Shown piece after piece: positions 47,119 to 59,037 of a stretch of 64,000 nucleotides of DNA (position 1 is the first letter of the stretch; every line of letters starts with the position of its first letter). Under the pieces are notes generated by a model that worked only from the letters and a program-made list of their open reading frames with translations, was not told the origin of the DNA and did no database searches. The stretch covers positions 26,576,811-26,640,810 of the forward strand of contig OY282605.1 in assembly GCA_958298945.1 (NCBI GenBank). The letters are read 5' to 3'. Position numbers and translations under genes: made by a program. This stretch comes from Atherix ibis (Eukaryota; Arthropoda; Insecta; Diptera; Athericidae).

Positions 47119-48263
47119 TTGGGTGTATAACTTAAAAATGCAGGAATTGACAACTGATGGCATAACTTTTACACATGGCTTGTGTTAATAATAACTTATA
47201 TGGCATTTTAGAGTTTTAACATCTGTCATTCATTCTCGATTAGTCACTGAACGAAATAGTGTAAACGACAAAGTTTTTTTTTTGCTTCAAAAATGTCGAA
47301 TTTCGTACCAAAAAAGTCCCATTTGCGGGAAGTGTTGATTTACTTCTTCAATTTAAAAAAAAGTGCAGCTGAAGCACATTGATTGCTCAACGAAGCTTAT
47401 CCTGAATATGTTCCATCGATTTCAACGTGCGAGAGATGGTTTGTGCGGTTCAGAAGTGGTAATTTTGACACGGAAGACAAAGAACGACCAGGTCAGCCAA
47501 AAAAGTTTGAAGATGAGGATTTGGAGGCATTACTCGACGAAGACTGGTGTCAAACTCAAGAAGAAATTGCAAAATCATTTGGAGTCACTCAAGCAGCCAT
47601 CTCAAAACGTTTGAAAGCAGCAGGATTCATCCAAAAGCAAGGAAATTGGGTCCCATATGAATTAAAGCCGAGAGACGTTGAAAGGCGATTTTGCATGTCC
47701 GAAATGCTGCTTGAACGGCAAAAAAAGAAGTCGTTTTTGAATCGAATCATTACTGGCGACGAAAAATGGATTCATTACGACAACCCAAAGCGCAAAAAAT
47801 CGTATGTGAAGCCCGGCCAACCAGCCAAATCAACGCCAAAGCCAAATATCCATGGCGCCAAGGTAATGCTCTGTATTTGGTGGGATCAGAAGGGTGTGAT
47901 CTATTATGAGCTATTGAAATCGAGCCAGACCATCACAGGCGACCTCTACCGAACACAATTAATCCGTTTGAAGCGAGCATTGGCCGAAAAACGCTCGGAA
48001 TATGGGACCAGACACGAAGCCATAATTTTCGCCCTCACCGGAATACGCTTCAGAACAGGGCATCAAAAATTGGCTCGATTCATTCTTGGCTTCAAAACCG
48101 GAGCAGTTTTTTTTGGCGCGGAATCCATATATTGCTAGAATGATGGGAAAAAGTAGTGGCTTCCGATGGAAAATTATTTGAATAAAATATATTGTAACAA
48201 TTTTTCAAAATAAACACTCATAGTTTGCCAAAAATCCCGTTTTTTTTTAAGTTATACACCTGA
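47119..48263 (+). mobile_element. Mos1-like (mauritiana-type) mariner, internally deleted
   Basis: 1145 bp with ends TTGGGTGTATAACTTAAAA on the left and the inverse of TCAGGTGTATAACTTAA on the right. These resemble Mos1-type termini (TCAGGTGTACAAG). TA flanks lie at 47117-47118 and 48264-48265. The right TA is also the left TA of the mariner B copy beginning at 48266. Confidence 0.9.
47293..48173 (+). pseudogene. Mos1-like transposase lacking two catalytic aspartates
   Basis: MSNFVPKKSHLREVLIYFFN starts the frame. TGA 47380-47382 replaces an expected Arg codon (CGA) in AEAHRLL. Then CERWFVRFRSGNFDTEDKER, EDLEALLDED, WVPYELKPRDVERR, IITGDEKWIHYDNPKRKKSY (first Asp codon 47758) and MLCIWWDQKGVIYYELL closely follow Mos1. 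After HEAIIF a deletion of about 46 codons removes the HDNA block and the SPDLAPSD block, so the second and third catalytic residues are gone. The tail, out of frame, reads EQGIKNWLDSFLASKPEQFF. It is certainly inactive. Confidence 0.88.
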
Positions 48264-48265
48264 TA

Positions 48266-49253
48266 TAAGTTGTAGTAATAAGTAATCCATTATTTCGATT
48301 CCGTTCCGGTAATTTTGATTTCAAAGATGCACCACGCTCTGGAAGGCCAATTGTCGAAAATGTCGATAAAATAATGGAAATCGTCGAGTCCGACCGTCAC
48401 GTAAGCACTGTTTTGATTGCCCAGGAGCTAAACATTGCACAAAAACCGTTTGGAACCACTTAAATAAGGCTGGATAGAAAAAGAAGCTCTATGTATGGGT
48501 GCCACACGAGTTATCGCAAAAAAACCTCATGGACCGAATTTCCATCTGCGAATCACTGCTAAATCGCAACAATATCGATCCATTTCTGAAGCGGATGGTT
48601 ACTGGTGATGAAAAGTGGGTCACTTACGACAACGTCAAGCGAAAACGGTCGTGGTCAAATCGCGGTCACCCGGTGCAAACGGTGGTCAAGCCAGGATTGA
48701 CAGCCAGGAAGGTTTTACTGTGTGTTTGGTGGGGCTGGCAGGGATTCATCTACTATGAGCTGCTACCCTACGGCCGAACTCTTAATTCGGACCTATACTG
48801 TTAACAATTGGACGGTCTGAAAGAAACAATCGCCCAGAAGCGGCCAGCTTTGGCCAATAGGAGAGGAATTGTGTTCCATCAGGACAATGCCAGGCCGCAT
48901 ACATCGATAGTGACTCGCCAGAAGTTCCGGGACCTTGGTTGGGATGTTCTTATTCATCCACCTTATAGTCCGGACCTGGCACCAAGTGATTACCACCTCT
49001 TCCTGTCTATGACGAATGATTTTGCAGGTGAAAAATTCGCCTCAAGAGAAGATTGTGAAAATCGACTGTCCCAGTTTTTTGCCAATAGGGACGAGGGTTT
49101 CTATGAGAGAGGCATTATGAAATTACCTCCAAAATGGCAACAAGTTATCAAAAAAAACATTGCATATTTGACCTAAATCGTATCATTCTACCTATTCGAA
49201 ATAAAACCTTCAATTTAATGCAAAAATAATGGATTTCTTTTTACTACAACTTA
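48266..49253 (+). mobile_element. Mariner family B, copy 2, deleted
   Basis: 988 bp from TAAGTTGTAGTAATAAGT to its inverse, flanked by TA (48264-48265, 49254-49255). Compared with copy 1, about 280 bp are missing directly after the left terminal repeat, covering the transposase start and first helix-turn-helix. Confidence 0.9.
48295..49176 (+). pseudogene. Mariner B transposase, copy 2, no N-terminus
   Basis: The remnant starts at RFRSGNFDFKDAPRSG. A frameshift falls near 48440 (ELNIAQKP) and a TAG at the start of the KK stretch near 48476. The frame with MDRISICESLLNRNNIDPFL, MVTGDEKWVTYDN and VWWGWQGFIYYELLPYGRTL runs to TAA 48801-48803 (Gln codon in the ancestor). It continues with FHQDNARPHTS, YSPDLAPSDYHLF and YERGIMKLPPKWQQV to 49176. 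All three catalytic aspartates are present, yet the DNA-binding domain is lost. Confidence 0.88.
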
Positions 49254-49255
49254 TA

Positions 49256-50400
49256 TGTTAAAAAAATAGTCGCCACTTGAGCTTTTATAAAATTAATTTT
49301 AAACTATTATCTTGACATTGAAATGAGTCAGACTATAAAGATAAAAAATACTATCTTAGTTAGTTGGTAATATTAAAAATCAAATAAAGACTAGGAAAAT
49401 TGTTAACTAATCGATTGTGCACGACAACAAGCCTGGTTCTAACTGTGGTAGAACAGAAGAAAAAAAAATCCTTAAAGAATATTTCCTGGTAACGACTTAG
49501 TAAGTCAGAAATTAGTTTTTTCTTATTTTTTTTTTTTTTTGCTAGAAAAATCGACGTTAATTGTTAAGTAACTTAGTAATATGTCATTTGTGAGAGCACT
49601 CATTAGAGACAAGGTGACGGATAATCAGTTTTATATTTGGTGGATTATGATTTGCAAAGCGGAAATGATCGAAAATTGATATTTTTCTTTTTTCGTTGCC
49701 ATCGAAACACATCGAAACGTGCCAACGTTCATTAAAGCAATGACTTGATGATATTTACTTCATATTTTATGATCAGTTCAGCATTTATGGGGAGCGCATA
49801 TGTAAATTTTCTTCCTCATTCTTGTGAAGAAGAGTTTACAATAAGAAGAATCGTCGCAATTAGTGGCAATATTATAGCCGCCAAGCCACTACTATACACC
49901 GTTTATATTTATTATTAAAAGAGAGAAGAAAAAATATATGAAAATGTTCAGAAAATTCTTCTTCTTGATTATTTTATTATTGGAACATCTTCTTCTCTTT
50001 ACTTTTTCTTCTGCTTCTATTAATTTAATTCCGATTTTATTAAATATAAGATATTTATTGTGGGTGTGTCCCGGCTCTTATATAACTGTTTTAAATATTG
50101 CTTAATTTTTTTTTTTTTTTGGTTGTTTTGTTTTATTGAAAAATCAGATGTAAAAAATAAAATCAGCTTATCAGGGGCTGTTAAAATTCTGCAAAAAAAA
50201 AAATAAAAATAACTACACGTATTCGGAATAGTCGATTTGCAATTTGCAGAAAATTCCACTACATTGCAGAGGAAATTTTTTTTTATTACTAAAGTAATAT
50301 CCAATTTTTTATTTAAAAAGTAAATTTAAATTAGCTATATTTAAAATTTTGATTTTTATTAAATTTTATTAATAGTAAATTGTATAAATCTTGCCATTAT
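49256..50400. other. AT-rich spacer
   Basis: No gene recognised; TTC-rich patches near 49960-50020. Confidence 0.45.
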
Positions 50401-50680
50401 ACAATATATTTTTAAGAAAATTTCCCAAATAGTCGACACAAGACTTCTTGCAGGACAGGATCCTTTTAAAATAAATTTTTAAGACTTTTTGTAAATTTTC
50501 AGTTATTACTTCAAGAAGGTTTGTTTTTAAATGCTCTAAAGCTAAGAGATTTGCTGTTTATATACAGTTTTTTTTATATAAGTTTAGGAGAAAAATTGAC
50601 ATTTTTTTTAAAAAAAACCACAATTTATCTTGTTGAGTGGCTTGTGGCATTATCTTGCTAAAATTACCATATACTCTAGA
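50401..50680 (-). pseudogene. Rosa-type transposase relic, second catalytic block and tail
   Basis: The minus strand at 50668-50640 reads F, stop, QDNATSHSTR, matching WFQQDGATCHTAR. Further on, 50535-50405 reads ALEHLKTNLLEVITENLQKV and FKRILSCKKSCVDYLG, matching the C-terminal helices. The third catalytic block is missing. Mariner C copy 2 begins 118 bp to the right. Confidence 0.6.
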
Positions 50681-50798
50681 TTAAAATTCTTAAGTTAAGG
50701 TAAAAACAGCAGTTATTATAAGATGATATTTCTATTTTTAAAGAAATAGATACAAGTACAGTTTTATAAAAACAGTTGTTTTTTCATAGTCGCTTGTA

Positions 50799-52042
50799 CG
50801 AGGGTCATTCAACAAGTACTTAGCCTCACCGCCCGATGGAACTGCTGTCACAAAAGAAATTCACCATCGTGTAGGACATTTTTTTAGTAGCCTACTGTCA
50901 AAGTTTCAGTTGATTAGTTTTGTTTTGAGAGCCTTTGAAAGCAAGCATGTCGGTTGGTTGCACAAAAATGGAAAAAGAACAATATCGTTCGGTGATTAGA
51001 TTCTTGTTTTTGGAAGGGAAAACGCGCAGCGAAATCAAAGATCGCTTGGATGCTGTGTATGGTGACTCTTCTCCTTTGATGGCGACCGTCAAGAATTGGT
51101 TCAACGAGTTTGTTCGTGGCCGCACGTCGGTTTTTGATGAGCCACGCCCAGGTGCCCCGAAAACGGCTGCTACGGAGGAAAACGTTAAGAAAGTTCACGA
51201 TCTCGTGTTGGCAGACCGTCGATTGAAGGTTCACGAGATAGCTGAGACTGTGGGCATCGCAGTAGGAACGGTGCATCATATTCTACACGAAGAACTGGGC
51301 ATGAGAAAGCTGTCGGCGCGATGGAAAACAATCGCAACCGTGAAACCACATCGGCGACGTGTTTGGAGCTGTTTCAGCGCAATCCAGCGGAGTTCTTGCG
51401 TCGTTTCGTGACAGTCGACGAAACATGGATTCACTGGTACACACCAGAGACCAAGGAACAGTCGAAACAGTGAACTTCACCCGGCGAACGTGCTCCGAAG
51501 AAGGCGAAGACTGTTCGATCGGCCGGAAAGGTGATGGCCACCGTTTTCTGGGATTCACAAGGTGTGATCCACATCGATTACCTTGAGAAGAGTAAAACAA
51601 TCACGGGGCGGTACTATGCTGACTTATTGGGCCGATTTGACGTCGAATTGAAGAAAAAGCGGCCCCGCCGTGGTTCCACCACGACAACGCGCCGGCTCAC
51701 ACCTCCGCCGTCGCCATGGCCAAATTGGTCAAATTGCGCTACGAATTGCTGCCCCATCAACCGTACTCTCCAGATTTGGCCCCCTGTGACTACTTTTTGT
51801 TTCCAAACCTGAAAAAATCACTCGCCGGGAATAGATTTGGGTCGAATGAGGAGGTCATCGTCGCCAGGCCTCCTATTTTGCTTCCCTCGAGAAAATGTAT
51901 TTTTTGGACGCCTTAAAAAAGTTAGAGCATCGCTGGGCCAAGTGTATCGAGCTTGAAGGAAATTATGTGGAAAAATAAATTGCCACCTTTCCAAAATTTT
52001 CGTTTTTCTTTTGTAGGCTAAGTACTTGTTGAATGACCGTCA
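50799..52042 (+). mobile_element. Mariner family C, copy 2
   Basis: 1244 bp with the left end CGAGGGTCATTCAACAAGTA and, on the right, its inverse with two changes. TA flanks lie at 50797-50798 and 52043-52044. It is bordered by rosa-type fragments on both sides, in opposite orientations. Confidence 0.92.
50968..51978 (+). pseudogene. Mariner C transposase, copy 2
   Basis: MEKEQYRSVIRFLFLEGKTR starts a frame intact through the first DNA-binding domain, WFNEFVRGRTSVFDEPRPG and the second domain up to MRKLSARW; an in-frame ATG also lies seven codons upstream at 50947. A deletion of about 23 bases then removes VPRLLTPE and shifts the frame. VDETWIHWYTPETKEQ, then TGA 51471-51473 (Trp codon), KVMATVFWDSQG and YSPDLAPCDYFLF are readable in pieces. 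A second deletion near 51668 removes AKKKVLF before HHDNA, and another lesion lies near 51863. Its N-terminus is complete where copy 1 has lost 20 bases. Confidence 0.88.
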
Positions 52043-52044
52043 TA

Positions 52045-52275
52045 GATATTGTGTCATATTTCTTTGGAGATAATCATGGCAACAATAATCTCCTTTTAAC
52101 GTTGTTATCATTTTGTAGAATATTTTTATAATCTTTGGGCATTATTTTATATAAAACAAAAACGCCTAGTTCTAAAATAATATTAATTTTGTTTTTAATA
52201 CAATAAATATAAATATTTAGTATATATTTAAAAAAAACTGTGCTATACTTTCCAAATTACAAAATGGAACATCTT
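52045..52275 (+). pseudogene. Rosa-type fragment, plus strand
   Basis: Directly right of the mariner, SYFFGDNHGNN fits the GPYFFENEDGN block. The edge ACTTTCCAAATTACAAAATGG at 52250-52270 equals the right edge of other relics. Everything between is decayed. Confidence 0.45.
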
Positions 52276-53640
52276 TTAATTATCAAATGAAATTGCTTAG
52301 TTAAAAAAAACCAAAGATTTTTATAAATATTTTTTTTTTTAGAAATCATCATCAACAATTTAATAAGAAAACAATTCATAAACTCAATCTAAAAACCTCG
52401 CTATTGAAATTTATTTAAACCACAATAAATTTGGGGTAAGTATGGAACAAGAAAGTAGATTACAAAACAAAATTTTTATTCATAATTGACAAAATATTTT
52501 CAATAATATGAAAACAATATTTAAATATTATAAGAATACAATTGATAATATAAAATGTAAAAAATTCACGTACGCCAAATAAGTGTAAAAATGAAACTTA
52601 AAAAATTCGTGAAAAAATTTATTACTCACAATATTACAAATAATTTCGAAAAAAAAGTAGGAGAATTTCAATTTAAAAAAAAAACTCTGACCGTAATAAT
52701 TTTTTACAGTTTGAGGACATTGAAATTAGTAAAAAATATTCAATACGAGAACAATTCGAAAATAGGATCCTGCCATAAAAGCTTGAAAAAATGAAATTTC
52801 AGCCAAACAAAAGACTTCAATGCAAGCTATATATAAAAGCGAGAAACCTCCTTAAAAAATTCCGAAAAAATTTTTGCGGATACATTGAGGTATGCAACTG
52901 TCCATACAATGGAGTACACTTTATGAACTCATTTAATTTTTTCTTTTGAAACCATTTAAAGTAGTATATAAAAAAAAAATGAGCAATTTTCGTATTTAAA
53001 CTGATTTAAGAAAACTTTATTGAGAATGTTGCATGCCAAAGTGATTTTACGAAAACAGAAAAAACGTTCACAAAAAATATTCGAGTAATAATAATTGTAG
53101 GTAATATAATAAGAAGAAAATAACTGTATACAAAAAATTGTCCTCTTAGGTCTACTTGTATTAAAAAAAAGGACACTCACCAAATTACTAACAATAAACC
53201 CCATAGAATATATTTTACGATGCTAATTTGCTCACAATATTCTTCTACTTATTACCATATCTAAGGACTATAATGTTTTTATTATTACGATCATAAAAAT
53301 TTTCATTTCATTCCGAGGACCATATGGATAGTAGTCCAAAAACAAAAAAAAAAATGAACGAATAACGAAATGTTAAATTTACCTACCCTTAATTGCACTA
53401 ATTATAATAGTTAATTTTTTTTGTAGTTAAAAGAGTTTTCTATGAGAGAAATCGCTCAATATCTAATAGCGACAGCTACATCTGCTGCGATAGTTGTTGG
53501 TAAATCGGATGCGACAAAAGAGACCACATACGAGTATATACAATGACCATGCATCATTCTAGATGAACAGAGACACACCCCATTTAAACTATCCATAATA
53601 TCAAATTCGATCGTAACAAACTCCACCTATTATACAGGTA
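52276..53640. other. AT-rich spacer
   Basis: No gene recognised. Confidence 0.45.
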
Positions 53641-55055
53641 AAATTCGTTTGGATTGGCCGATTAATCTGAATATAATATCCCTACTTGAATGCGGCTACC
53701 TCGTGTATACCTTATATACCTGGTCTTGTTGTTCCGCTTTGCTCGGGCTGACATAAGAAATCTTGAATGAACAAATCAACGGAATCGGCGCGCTGAATTA
53801 AACAGACTCGACCAGCTCAGCCACAGTTCAGATTCAACGACCAAGTAAAGACCCCCGTCTTATATGCTGCCTAACACCTCTACTACGGTTTCTAGATGAT
53901 CTAGTCAACACCGGCCAAGTAAATATACAAGACCTCAGACCTCGCACTAGACGAGGAGGAATCTCTCTCTCTCTCCGTACGACTTCAGGTTACTGAGCTG
54001 AACCGCTTTCGAGGTACAAACGGCAGATTGGAAGTCAGTTGCTAGTGGTACGCGCTAAATGTGAGACTGCTCAAGATCGAATCCGAACTCTTAGAGCCTT
54101 TTACTTCTGACATTTATTGGTTCGTCTCGACAATAGTCGAATTATTATTGTTTTATCGATAAAAATTATCAAGAAATTTTTCATTTCTAAAATTTTGTAT
54201 TTTTTTTTGTTAAATATAACGAAAGGAAATTTATTGTTTTTACTGAAAATTATTTACAATTTTCGAACAGAAATTAATTAAAATTATTTCGTTTCTAAGC
54301 AAAAAAAAAAAAAAAACAAATTAATCTAATTAAAAAATTTGATATAAAATTTTTAACAGTGTGACAATTATGAAAATATATTTAATTATTTTATAAAATT
54401 TATGGTGCTTAATTATGGATATTTACTACAAATTGGATATCAATAAATCAAGGATATTCGATAAGTGAATTTAGTGAAAATGAAATAATGATATTGTGCT
54501 TCAACATTTATAATAACAATTGGACCTTAAGGATTATTTAAGTGAAACAACTAAAAAAAAAAAAGAAATTACAATTTAGTGTGTTTTATATAAAATAAAA
54601 TATTATTTTGTCAAAAGTAAAAAAGATTGCAGTGAATATACATCAAATTAATTTATGGATTATGAAGAAAAGAGTTAAATTGAAACAATTTAAAAGCTAA
54701 AAAAAAAAAAACTGTTGAGAGAATTAATTTACAATTAATTCGCTTTTTATTTTGAAAGTAAATGTAATTTTTTTTATATTGATTGTGATACCAAAGATAA
54801 TTTTAAAATTTATTAAAATATTTCTATTACTAAAAAGTGCAGAAAGTTTGAAAGAATTTTTTAAGTACAAAAAAATTATACGAAAACAAAATTGTCTATA
54901 AAAAAAAAAGGATATTTTTAAGAAAATGTTAAATAGAAAATTTCAAATAAATAATAACTGTTAAAAGTGTTCGAAAAGGTGAAGTTTTAAAAGTTCGAAA
55001 TCAATTTAAGGAATAATATTGTGAAACGCTGTTCGTAAATAAATATAATTAAAAG
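53640..55055 (+). other. Possible 5' leader exon ending at a strong splice donor
   Basis: The segment 53640-54120 is clearly richer in G and C than its surroundings and includes a CT run (53967-53980). A long A-rich, ATG-poor stretch follows, ending in AAAAG|GTGAGT at 55055/55056, a near-consensus 5' splice site. A promoter plus untranslated leader would fit, but there is no coding sequence or visible acceptor to confirm it. Confidence 0.22.
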
Positions 55056-58000
55056 GTGAGTCAAAAAATAATTATTTTTTTTTTAATTTTCATCCCTAAA
55101 AAAGCTGTTTTTTACATCATTAAATCTATTCGAAATAGTCTGTTTATCTTTTGTGAAATAATTATATTTGATGAGGCTAGATAAATTAAATGTAAATACA
55201 AACTTTTGTCAATTTGCCGGTATTTACCGTCGTACTATCTAAACGAAAGACTTAAGCGAGAAACCTGAATTTAACTAGAACCGCTTTGAATGTTTTGAAT
55301 AATAAACTTGTGCTTTGGTGTACTTTAATTTAATTTTCTTAAAATCTATTTATATACCAAAGAAATTTATAGAAAATTCATATTCTGGGTAATATTCAAA
55401 GAAAAACCTTTTTTACAATAGTGATTTATCGATAAAAAATTCAAAATAATATTTTTTTAGACATTATTTAATAGTAAAAATATTTTTTTCATATTTTCTG
55501 TTCAGTTTTTTTTTTTTTTAAATTAATTTAATTATAATGTTAAAACTAATTTGACCGAACACTTATCAAAATTTACTCAAAATTATTAAGAACACACTGT
55601 GAATAATTTTTATTACAATTAAAATGGCAAAAAATCATATATCCTTTTTAAAAAACATGTTTGAAAATTCCCACTTAATCAAAGACTAAAATTTGTATTA
55701 AAAATAGAAAATTTTTAATTAAAAAATGAGATAAAAAGTTCCCAAAAAAATCCTATTAATCCTTTTACTTCCTGTTTTTTCACTACAAATTAAATAAGAG
55801 GTTCCTCTAAAAGCTAATTCAAATATTGATAAAAAATATTCTTAAAGATTTTTATCTACTAAATCCTATTTATGGTAATACATAGAATAACTATGAAAAA
55901 AAATATTTTCTTTTTTTTTTTGATACTCTTCAATATTTTATTAACCATTTTAGAAAGAATTCTTAAAATATTTAATAAAATAAAAAATAATATTTATTGC
56001 CGAATTAAAATTCACTTTCATCTTCAGAAAACATCTTCTCAAACTAGATCAAAAATGGCAAGTAAATTCTTACAAAATCTTTAAAATTACAAAAGGTCTG
56101 AAAAAAATTTTGAAACAAATAAATTATAGTAGCCTCTTAACTACTAGTATATATATAGAATATCTATTTTTCTATCTAAACGCGCATTGTTCACTGAAAA
56201 TTACCAAAAACTCTGTAAACTATTGCAAAACGTATGCTAACATTGAATTCAAAAAGAAAAAAATTACCGAATATAAATGGAACCCGATTGCAAACATCTT
56301 TATTTTAATATAAGTGACAAACGTAGAGTGTAATAAAAACAAATTTGTCTAAATAATAATAATAATAGCATTTGTAACAAGAGCAGATAATATGCCATTT
56401 ACAAGAAGACTTATTGTTTTCGCGGATAGTATCACTTAGTCATGGCTTAAGAACTGCGCAGTGAAAACACATTTTTGGAAAAAAAACTATTTATAGAAGA
56501 ATGGAGCAGTTTAGATAACTTACAAAATATAATGTATTAGAATACCAACAATTTGTATGAGTCTATTTTCAGTAACAATATAATAGTTTTCACTTGGTTT
56601 ACTCTAACAAAATCAAGACTGCTAATGACATTAACTGATTAGTACTAGGTGGTAAGAAATCACCTCAAGACTCTCTCTGCTGTAGGCATTTTTTAATATC
56701 TCAACATCTTTCGAAGTACTTAACATTAGCCGGTGCATTTGTTTTGCAATTTTTGGGATAATTTTTTATAGATAGTACATATAATAAAATACAATTCCAA
56801 CAAATAATCAGCATTTAGTTCTGTCTAATACGATTGCTATGGCATGGCGTAAGATGGTAAATAATTTTATAAGAAAAAGAAAATATTTTGTTTGATGCAA
56901 TTTACTCCGATACGAGTGTATGTAATATGTGTAAAGTATCGTATAATATTCTTAATAGATAAAACTTATTTAAGATTGAATTGCATTAACCTTTGTCCAT
57001 AGTCCATTGTCTTAATGCGTTTTATTTGACGTTCCACAATTAGCTCCCACACTTGCATTCCTGTCCCACATAGTTCAGGTTCAAAATTTACAAAACAAAG
57101 GCAGACACTCACTGATCACAACACCGTCACTAGTACTTAGGCTTATCCACCTGTGATTACTGGCGCAAGTCCGTCAGACTCAATCTGATGCGATCCGATT
57201 TGTTTTCATTATTCTTCTTCGGGTGGATTGTTTTGCTTTTCGCATTTTCGGTTCTGTCTTAACAGTTTGCACAAATGCATTTATGCAAGCAAAACCTTTA
57301 ATGGATGCTTAAACAAGCGATTTCTCATATTATCTACGAAATTACAATGCAAAAGTCATAAGCCTTAAATAATTACTAATTTGCTAGTATTTCCGTTCGG
57401 TATAAATGTGATTATTTTGAGTGCTTAATATCAGAATGGTCATTTACACTTTGCAGTTTTATTATACAAATAAAAGTTGTCATTCTAAAAGTAGTAATGC
57501 ATCTACAGAGACGCAATTTTCTACTTTGTTATGAACAAAAAAAATTACTCTTTCGATACGCATAGATGGGTTCATAATATTATAGTTAAAAGGCACTATA
57601 AAATAGGAAAACCTCCTAATACTCGTAGATCATGGTTCATTCCTATTTTGAATACCTTTTGAAAAATTCAAAGAATTGTTGTTCACAAATTACTTATCTT
57701 CCGAATGGGAAGTCCAATTCCAAATCCTTTGTTAGTTCTGTGTGATAATTACCATGTTAACAATCTGCTCGCGTACGTATATTTAACGCTAATAACATCC
57801 ACTTAAATCTTAGCACGCTAATGCATTTGGAAGTTGCCAAGAAATATTTACAACCTGAATCTTTGGGTAATCAAAAACCAGTCACTTTTGGTAAGGGGAA
57901 ATGGGGACAAAAAAAAAGAGGTTAAATAAGAACATCTTAAAGTGACTACAAAAGAGTTGGTTTAATAAAAATTTAAAAATTATCATCTAATAAAAATTTA

Positions 58001-59037
58001 AAAGGATGTGAAATGGTGCAATCGGAAATAGTAGCAAATGTAGGTGCACAGATGTGAATGATGTGAGAGGAGATAAGGCATACATCTTCAAGAAAAAGGA
58101 GTCGAAATTAGAAAATTGATGTGAAAATGATCTTAAAAGGTTTTCGAACAATTTCGGATCACCTTTATTCGAAAATGTTTCAAGTTAAAAGCTGTTGATG
58201 GTTTTAATAGTCGACGCTAAAATGTTTCCATCATTCAGTGAAGTAGTTTATGGAATCCAGTTTCCTTTTGGCTTATCGGTTCTGATTTAATGTATCAAAA
58301 AGGCTTTAAAATTACTTTTAATAATCATGAGAGTGATTCAGAATCTTAAAAATAAGGTAAATAAGAAAACGGAAGAAATTTCTTTTTATAAAAACTCAAT
58401 TAGAAATTTAAAATTTCCTATTACAAATATTATTTAACAATCAAAACGGTTATTTTTATTTTTTTTTTAAAAACTTTTTTAAATATTTTATACATATTAT
58501 ATATATAAAAAAAATATATTCATTATCTGCCTTTTAATATATTTAAATAAAAATCCCATAAACACGTGCTGGAGATCTAAACGAACAAGATCACATTTCT
58601 TCATCAATAGTTTTAAGTGAAAGAAATTTTAGTAAAAATAAAAACTATTCCATTTTCTAACATATTTTAATAAAAATTTGTGATTATCTTTGTATAAATC
58701 GGAATAAATATTTTTTATATTGTAATAATTTTTCTCTTCATTTCCAATGAATAATTTAATATTTGTATTAGACTTTTTTACAAAGTTATTAAACTAAATG
58801 AAAAGTGGATGAAAATTTGAAAGAATATTGGACTTTTTTGAGAGAAATATGAATTTTTTTATGCCTAATAAAAATAATTAAAAAATTGCTACTGTTAAAA
58901 AATTTAAATTTAAACTAATTTCAAAGATATGATATTAAATAGTGGTAAATTAATAGATACAATAAAATTTTAATAACTGTCATTTTTTATTCCCACCCTT
59001 ACGGGGTAATTACATTTGAGTGAGGTCATTTTGGTAA
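55056..59037. other. AT-rich spacer or intron
   Basis: No open frame above 70 codons and no recognisable repeat. If the donor at 55056 is real, this would be intron. Confidence 0.4.
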
